Below the pieces are notes generated by a model. The model saw nothing but the letters and a program-made list of their open reading frames with translations. It ran no database searches and was not told the DNA's origin. A stretch of 64,000 nt of DNA from Caldicellulosiruptor naganoensis (GTDB taxonomy: Bacteria; Bacillota; Thermoanaerobacteria; Caldicellulosiruptorales; Caldicellulosiruptoraceae). Position 1 is the stretch's first letter; each line of letters begins with the position of its first letter. Location: contig NZ_CP113864.1 of assembly GCF_026914285.1 (NCBI RefSeq), positions 1,333,001-1,397,000 on the forward strand, in the 5' to 3' direction. Positions 59,416 to 64,000 of this stretch are shown one piece after another. A program made the translations under genes and the position numbers.

Positions 59416-60342
59416 TTAACTTGCCCCCTTTCGAGTGCAAAGATATAAAACTGCCATTCGCACAGCAATTCCGTTTGTCACTTGCTCCTCAATTGTACAG
59501 TTTGGAAGGTTCATAATGTCAGAGGATATCTCAACTCCCCTGTTTACAGGACCAGGATGCATAATGAGAGTATCTTTGGAAATAAACTTAGAGATATCTT
59601 CGTTCAGACCAAAGAACTTGTAGTATTCGTATTTTGAAGAAATTAATCCTCTTTTTTGCCTCTCAAGCTGAATTCTAAGGTCAATTACTACATCCTTGTT
59701 AGTTACTGCCTCTTCTAAGGATGAAGCAACATTTGCAAACTTGTCTATAAAAGGTGGCAAAAGTGTCTGTGGACCATATACTGTTATTTCATTTCCAAAT
59801 TTTTTGAGTCCCCAGATGTTACTTCTTGCAACTCGGCTGTGGAGAATATCGCCAATTATAGCAACCTTGAGATTTTCAAGTTTGCCAAGCCTTTCTCTTA
59901 TTGTAAACATGTCAAGCAAGGCTTGGGTTGGATGTTCATTCATTCCGTCTCCTGCATTGATAACTGAAAAAGAGCAGTTTTTGGCTATAAAATGAGGGGC
60001 ACCTGAGAAAGAGTGACGTACAATTAAAATATCTGTCTTTAAAGCTTCTAAGGTTCTAACTGTATCCAAGAGTGATTCGCCTTTTTGAACGCTGCTTGTT
60101 ACAACAGAAATAGATGTTGTGTTTGCGCCCATGAACTTTGCTGCAAGCTCAAAAGATGTTCTTGTACGTGTACTGTTTTCATAAAAAAGTAGTACAGCAG
60201 AATATCCTTGCAGGTGAGGTGTCTTTTTTGTCTCACTTTTTAGAATTAATTTCATATCCTTAGCAAGATTTAAAATCTTTAGTATTTCCTCCTTTGAAAG
60301 GTCTTTAAGTCCAAGCAGATGTTTCAAATTATTCACCTCCAA
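59416..60342 (-). CDS. pyrB: Aspartate carbamoyltransferase, catalytic chain
   Basis: Condenses carbamoyl phosphate with aspartate. The 308-residue protein has the carbamoyl-phosphate motif [20 protein letters not shown], the aspartate-site [14 protein letters not shown] and [11 protein letters not shown]. No pyrI regulatory chain is visible, as usual for Firmicutes. TTTGGAGGTGAATAA lies directly before the ATG. Confidence 0.96.
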   Translation of the reverse strand: MEVNNLKHLLGLKDLSKEEILKILNLAKDMKLILKSETKKTPHLQGYSAVLLFYENSTRTRTSFELAAKFMGANTTSISVVTSSVQKGESLLDTVRTLEALKTDILIVRHSFSGAPHFIAKNCSFSVINAGDGMNEHPTQALLDMFTIRERLGKLENLKVAIIGDILHSRVARSNIWGLKKFGNEITVYGPQTLLPPFIDKFANVASSLEEAVTNKDVVIDLRIQLERQKRGLISSKYEYYKFFGLNEDISKFISKDTLIMHPGPVNRGVEISSDIMNLPNCTIEEQVTNGIAVRMAVLYLCTRKGAS

Positions 60343-60356
60343 ATGCTTATAAGAAA

Positions 60357-60376
60357 GGTAGGGATAATTCCCTACC
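60357..60376 (-). other. Hairpin between uraA and pyrB
   Basis: GGTAGGGA and TCCCTACC form a perfect 8-bp stem with a four-base loop, followed on the minus strand by TTTCTTAT. It is a weak terminator that could lower expression of pyrB and later genes relative to uraA. No PyrR-binding loop is visible here. Confidence 0.6.
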
Positions 60377-60381
60377 CAATC

Positions 60382-61767
60382 TCATATTTCTGCATTGTTG
60401 ACAATGCCTGATTCTGAAATAATATCGTCTTTTGAAACTGCCTTTGCTTCTGGTAAAAGAAGATTTAATATAATCCCAACGAATGTTGCCAGAGCCATTC
60501 CTTCAAACTCAATGTTGAAAATCTTAAGTTTTGTGCCTCCAACACCAATTATGAGAATAACCGATGCAATGACCAAATTTCTTGTTTGAGAAAGGTCCAC
60601 TTTATTCTCAATCATCATTCTCAAGCCAGATGAAGCAATAACTCCAAAGAGAAGAATGCTAATTCCACCAATAACCGGCGCAGGAATGACCTGTATCAGA
60701 GCACCGAGTTTTTGCACAAACGAAAGAAAAATAGCAATTATAGCTGCCCAGAGAATCACCCATGTGCTATAAACCTTTGTTATTGCCATAACACCAATAT
60801 TCTCTCCATAAGTTGTGTTAGGTGGACCACCAAAAAAGCCAGCCACAATTGTTGCAAGCCCATCACCTGCTAAAGATCTGTGAAGACCTGGATCTTTTGT
60901 AAAATCTCTCCCAACAACGTTATTTGTGACAAGAAGATGTCCTATGTGTTCTGTTATTGTAACAATCGCAATAGGTGCAATTGCTAAGATAGCAGGTAGT
61001 GAAAATTTTGGAAAGGTAAACTGAGGAATGCCTATCCATTTTGCGCTTTTAATTACTTCATAATTTAAAAACGGTACATATTTACCGTTTGGATAAAAGG
61101 AATTTAAAAGTCCCGTGTTCATGCCAATCAAATCAAGTATATATGCAAATAGGTATCCACTTACAAGTCCAATCAACACAGGGATTACCTTGAAAAAACC
61201 TTTGAAGTAAACCGAACCAAAAACTGCAACAAGCAATGTAAATATTGAAACCCAGCAAACAGGGCTTTTTATGACATTTACAGCAACCTCTAAGATTTGT
61301 CCATCCTTGATGACTTCTTTGAAAAGTCCCGCGGACTTGACTGCAGCAGCTCTTGCTAAGGAAAGACCAATTATCATCACAACCGGACCCACAACAACAG
61401 GTGGCAAAATTCTGTCAATCCATTTTGTACCAAACAGATATATCAAGAAAGCTACAATTAAATAGACAACACCTGAGGCGATACAGCCAGCAAGTGCATA
61501 TTCTTTTCCGCCAAGTGAAGCAGAAACTGTGATAATTGGATTTATATATGCAAAAGATGAACCAAGGTAAGCAGGAACCTTGTTTTTTGTCACAAGTATA
61601 TAGATGATTGTCCCAACACCGCTTGTAAATAGCGCAACTGATGGGTTCAAACCCACTAATATCGGTACAAGTATTGTTGCACCAACCATTGCAAAAAGGT
61701 GCTGAAGACTAAGTGGCAGTGTTTTTGAAAAAGGAAGCTTTTCTTCCACTTGAACAACCCTGTGCAT
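60382..61767 (-). CDS. uraA: Uracil permease (nucleobase:cation symporter-2 family)
   Basis: A 461-residue membrane protein with about 12-14 helices that imports uracil with protons. LPLSLQHLFAMVGATILVPI is the family N-terminus, FAYINPIITVSASLGG and ITEHIGHLLVTNNVVGRDFT hold the substrate-site Glu and His residues, and GGPPNTTYGENIGVMAITKV the second conserved Glu. It lies 28 bases after pyrR, as pyrP does in Bacillus. Confidence 0.93.
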   Translation of the reverse strand: MHRVVQVEEKLPFSKTLPLSLQHLFAMVGATILVPILVGLNPSVALFTSGVGTIIYILVTKNKVPAYLGSSFAYINPIITVSASLGGKEYALAGCIASGVVYLIVAFLIYLFGTKWIDRILPPVVVGPVVMIIGLSLARAAAVKSAGLFKEVIKDGQILEVAVNVIKSPVCWVSIFTLLVAVFGSVYFKGFFKVIPVLIGLVSGYLFAYILDLIGMNTGLLNSFYPNGKYVPFLNYEVIKSAKWIGIPQFTFPKFSLPAILAIAPIAIVTITEHIGHLLVTNNVVGRDFTKDPGLHRSLAGDGLATIVAGFFGGPPNTTYGENIGVMAITKVYSTWVILWAAIIAIFLSFVQKLGALIQVIPAPVIGGISILLFGVIASSGLRMMIENKVDLSQTRNLVIASVILIIGVGGTKLKIFNIEFEGMALATFVGIILNLLLPEAKAVSKDDIISESGIVNNAEI

Positions 61768-61795
61768 CTTTAATTCTCCTTTCCGATGGAAGTTT

Positions 61796-62344
61796 TTATA
61801 TTTCTTTATCTAACTGTTCAATTATTACTCTGTTATCATTGTCAAACTCATCAACTAAAACATGAACTATTTCGCGCCTTGATGTAGGCACATTCTTCCC
61901 CACATAGTCAGCTCTGATTGGAAGTTCTCTATGTCCTCTGTCAATTAAAACCGCAAGCTGTATCATTTTGGGTCTTCCCATGTCCATAAGTGCTTCAATT
62001 GCAGCTCTTGCAGTTCTTCCGGTAAACAGGACATCATCAACCAGTACAATCTTTTTGTTGTTGATATCAAAATCAATTTGAGTAGAGTTAACAGTTGGAT
62101 GTTCACTCAAAAGACTCAAATCATCTCTGTAAAAAGTTATGTCAAGAATACCTAAAGGCAGTCTAACACCTTCTATTTTCTCGATATTATCTCTTATCCG
62201 CTTTGCAAGGGTTACACCTCTTCTTTGAATTCCAACAAGGCACAAATTCTCAACACCTTTATTTTTCTCAAGTATCTCATGAGAAATTCTTATTAAAGCT
62301 CTATTCATCTGGGCAGAATCCATAATTTCTTTAAATTTTTCCAT
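61796..62344 (-). CDS. pyrR: PyrR, pyrimidine attenuation regulator / uracil phosphoribosyltransferase
   Basis: RNA-binding regulator that, with UMP bound, stabilises the anti-antiterminator of pyr messages. The 182-residue protein has the PRPP motif [20 protein letters not shown] and [26 protein letters not shown] precedes the ATG. It is the first gene after the attenuator and probably controls all genes through pyrE. Confidence 0.96.
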   Translation of the reverse strand: MEKFKEIMDSAQMNRALIRISHEILEKNKGVENLCLVGIQRRGVTLAKRIRDNIEKIEGVRLPLGILDITFYRDDLSLLSEHPTVNSTQIDFDINNKKIVLVDDVLFTGRTARAAIEALMDMGRPKMIQLAVLIDRGHRELPIRADYVGKNVPTSRREIVHVLVDEFDNDNRVIIEQLDKEI

Positions 62345-62370
62345 TTATTTCACCTCCAAATTCATAAAAA

Positions 62371-62465
62371 AAGCTTCCTGCCTGTGAATTGGCAAGAAGC
62401 TTTTTTGACACACTTATCCCACTTTTTTCTCCAACCTTGCCGCCTCACAGGGCCAGCTTAAAGGT
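62371..62465 (-). promoter_or_regulatory. PyrR-dependent attenuator in the pyrR leader
   Basis: On the minus strand the leader first shows GGCCCTGTGAGGCGGC (about 62438-62453), with the CUGUGAGG core of the PyrR-binding loop. It ends in a terminator AAGCTTCTTGCC / GGCAGGAAGCTT (62371-62402) followed by a T-run. GGCAAG just after the binding loop (62434-62439) is complementary to CTTGCC of the terminator's 5' arm (62391-62396), giving the competing antiterminator. All three alternative structures are thus visible. Confidence 0.85.
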
Positions 62466-62564
62466 CTTGCACTTTTCTCGATATTTAATTTTCTTATCTT
62501 TGATTTTAGGATATTATAACACCAAAATGTACAGTTTGTCTATGTTTTTATATTCCATTGTCAC

Positions 62565-63548
62565 CTATTTTAGGGTACGAAGTCTCAATGTCTCAAGAAT
62601 ATTTGAAAAATATTCAGGAAGTTCAGCTTTGAAGTGCATAAGTTTGTTTTCAATTGGATGAACAAATTCTATCTCACCTGCATGAAGCAGCTGACCTTCT
62701 ACTCCAAATTCATTCTTTGCTCTACCGTATAGATTGTCTCCAAGAACAGGATAACCTATATAAGACATATGAACTCTTATTTGGTGTGTTCTTCCTGTTT
62801 TTAATCGTAGCTTTACAAAAGTGTATTTGTCAAATCTTTCGAGAACCTCAAAATATGTTATTGCTTCTTTTCCCTTTGGCACAACTGCCATTTTTAATCT
62901 GTTTACAGGATGTCTGCCAATCGGTGCGTTTATTATCCCGCTGTCTTCTTTAAATACACCTTCACAGATTGCAAAGTAAACTCTTTTAATCTCGTGATTT
63001 TTAAGCGCTTCAGAAAGCTTTATATGTGCTTCGTTTGTCTTTGCAACAATCAAAAGACCTGAGGTATCCTTGTCAAGCCTGTGAACAATACCTGGTCTTA
63101 TAACACCATTTATGCTGCTTAGTTTTCCTTCAAACTTATACAAAAGCGCATTAACAAGCGTGCTATCATAGTTTCCAGCACCAGGATGAACAACCATCCC
63201 TCGAAGTTTGTTTATAACTGCTAAGTGTTCATCTTCGTATACTATATCAATCTCAATATCTTGAGGGGTCAAATTTACTTGCACTGGATCAGGTATCACT
63301 ACCTTTATTAAGTCTCCACTCTTGACCTTATGAGAAGCCTTTACTATTTGTTTTTGGTTTACCCATACATTTCCATCTTCTATTATCTTTTGGACAAAAT
63401 TTCTTGTTTTATCAAGTGCCTTTGCTAAAAATACATCCACCCTTCCTTCAAACTCCTCAACTGTCAGATACCTTTCCTCTGCAATAACTCTCCTCTCCCT
63501 TCTTTTAGCAATTCTAATGCTAAAACAAAAACCCCAACTGTTATGCAC
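62565..63548 (-). CDS. rluD: RluD-family 23S rRNA pseudouridine synthase
   Basis: Converts uridines of 23S rRNA to pseudouridine. An N-terminal S4 RNA-binding domain ([19 protein letters not shown]) precedes the catalytic domain with [18 protein letters not shown] (catalytic Asp) and [13 protein letters not shown]. The open frame from ATG 63548 overlaps lspA by 85 bases and its first 20 residues are unlike the family. A start near base 63490 next to GGGAGAGGAG, possibly at a rare codon, is more likely but cannot be fixed by eye. Confidence 0.92.
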   Translation of the reverse strand: MHNSWGFCFSIRIAKRRERRVIAEERYLTVEEFEGRVDVFLAKALDKTRNFVQKIIEDGNVWVNQKQIVKASHKVKSGDLIKVVIPDPVQVNLTPQDIEIDIVYEDEHLAVINKLRGMVVHPGAGNYDSTLVNALLYKFEGKLSSINGVIRPGIVHRLDKDTSGLLIVAKTNEAHIKLSEALKNHEIKRVYFAICEGVFKEDSGIINAPIGRHPVNRLKMAVVPKGKEAITYFEVLERFDKYTFVKLRLKTGRTHQIRVHMSYIGYPVLGDNLYGRAKNEFGVEGQLLHAGEIEFVHPIENKLMHFKAELPEYFSNILETLRLRTLK

Positions 63549-63946
63549 ATGTCCGCTATATTGAACACAGGTATTACTTTTATGTCAATAAAGTCGACAA
63601 CATACCCCCTGAAAATTCTATCAAAGAGATTCCCCAAAGCGCCGCCCAAAATAAGCGCTATTGACAATTTGGTTTGGTTAGACAATTTTTTAAAGATGAG
63701 TAACCAAAACAAGCTAATAATTAAAATGATTGAAACTAAAATGAAGATAAATTGTTTCCCCTCAAGTATTGAAAAAGCTCCACCTGTGTTTTGAACATAT
63801 GTCACCCACAATAAATGTTTTAACATCTCTTTAGAATACCCTAATGGAAAGTATTTTTCAATTAAAAATTTTGCGAGTTGATCTGCTAAAAAAGTTAACA
63901 TAATAATAATCCAGTAAACCAAAGAAAAACCTCTCCTATACTTCAA
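63464..63946 (-). CDS. lspA: Lipoprotein signal peptidase (signal peptidase II)
   Basis: Membrane aspartic protease that cleaves prolipoprotein signal peptides. The 160-residue protein has four membrane helices, [11 protein letters not shown], and the two catalytic Asp in [18 protein letters not shown] and FNIADMCI. The start is TTG at 63946 with only a weak ribosome site (AAGAAAG). It is first of an lspA-rluD pair whose promoter lies at the window edge (TATACT at about 63970 on the minus strand). Confidence 0.95.
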   Translation of the reverse strand: MKYRRGFSLVYWIIIMLTFLADQLAKFLIEKYFPLGYSKEMLKHLLWVTYVQNTGGAFSILEGKQFIFILVSIILIISLFWLLIFKKLSNQTKLSIALILGGALGNLFDRIFRGYVVDFIDIKVIPVFNIADMCITVGVFVLALELLKEGRGELLQRKGI

Positions 63947-64000
63947 AGCGCAAATAGCATCTTTCTTTAGTATAGCAAAATATAAGCTTTAGAAGAAGAC

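Overview
The window reads as chromosomal DNA of an AT-rich, low-GC Gram-positive anaerobe. The gene content (pyruvate phosphate dikinase, CggR-led glycolytic operon, fused Pgk-TIM, glucuronate isomerase, PyrR-controlled pyrimidine operon) and the Lys/Glu/Ile-rich proteins suggest a thermophilic member of the Clostridia, Caldicellulosiruptor-like. The genus is inference from memory of gene order; no search was run.

Layout. 1-9.5 kb: the 3' part of ppdK, a terminator, then the glycolytic operon cggR-gap-pgk/tpiA-gpmI-eno. 9.5-11.4 kb: an IS1182-type insertion sequence. 11.4-13.7 kb: uxaC broken by one in-frame stop, then a ribbon-helix-helix/PIN toxin-antitoxin pair with a dyad over its promoter. 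14-27 kb: a peptide-secretion island. An older bacteriocin locus (C39 peptidase/ABC exporter, HlyD-type accessory protein, double-glycine peptide) has lost the middle of its exporter to a 7.5-kb cassette. The cassette encodes a small Cys-Cys-ended peptide, a SPASM radical SAM enzyme, an M50 protease with a PqqD-like segment, a MacB/FtsX-type permease, its ATPase and a protein resembling BtrH. An ABC-2 permease/ATPase pair follows.

27-40.6 kb: an insertion-sequence graveyard around a second ABC-2 permease/ATPase pair and two paralogous small membrane proteins. It holds an IS256-type deletion derivative, an IS110-type stub, a DDE element split by an IS21-type element with a perfect 8-bp target duplication, a decayed second copy of that DDE element, and an IS1634-type element flanked by 427-bp direct repeats inside the permease gene.

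40.8-44 kb: a protein joining an HsdR-N-type PD-(D/E)XK nuclease domain to a LexA/S24 autoprotease, divergent from a YneA-like LysM protein whose promoter contains a LexA-type box; then a tyrosine recombinase and a free-standing pyruvate-kinase C-terminal-like protein. 44.2-48.8 kb: livJHMGF branched-chain amino-acid ABC transporter. 48.8-50.9 kb: a second IS1634-type copy, inserted in the terminator between liv and pyr, with an 11-bp target duplication and a 145-bp tandem repeat of its tail. 51-64 kb, minus strand: lspA-rluD, a PyrR attenuator, then pyrR-uraA-pyrB-pyrC-pyrF-carB-pyrK-pyrD-(phosphatase)-pyrE. carA is not next to carB.

The two most unusual candidates are the nuclease-LexA fusion at the usual lexA/yneA position and the radical-SAM peptide cassette. 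IS boundaries and repeat lengths were read by eye and may be off by a base or two.
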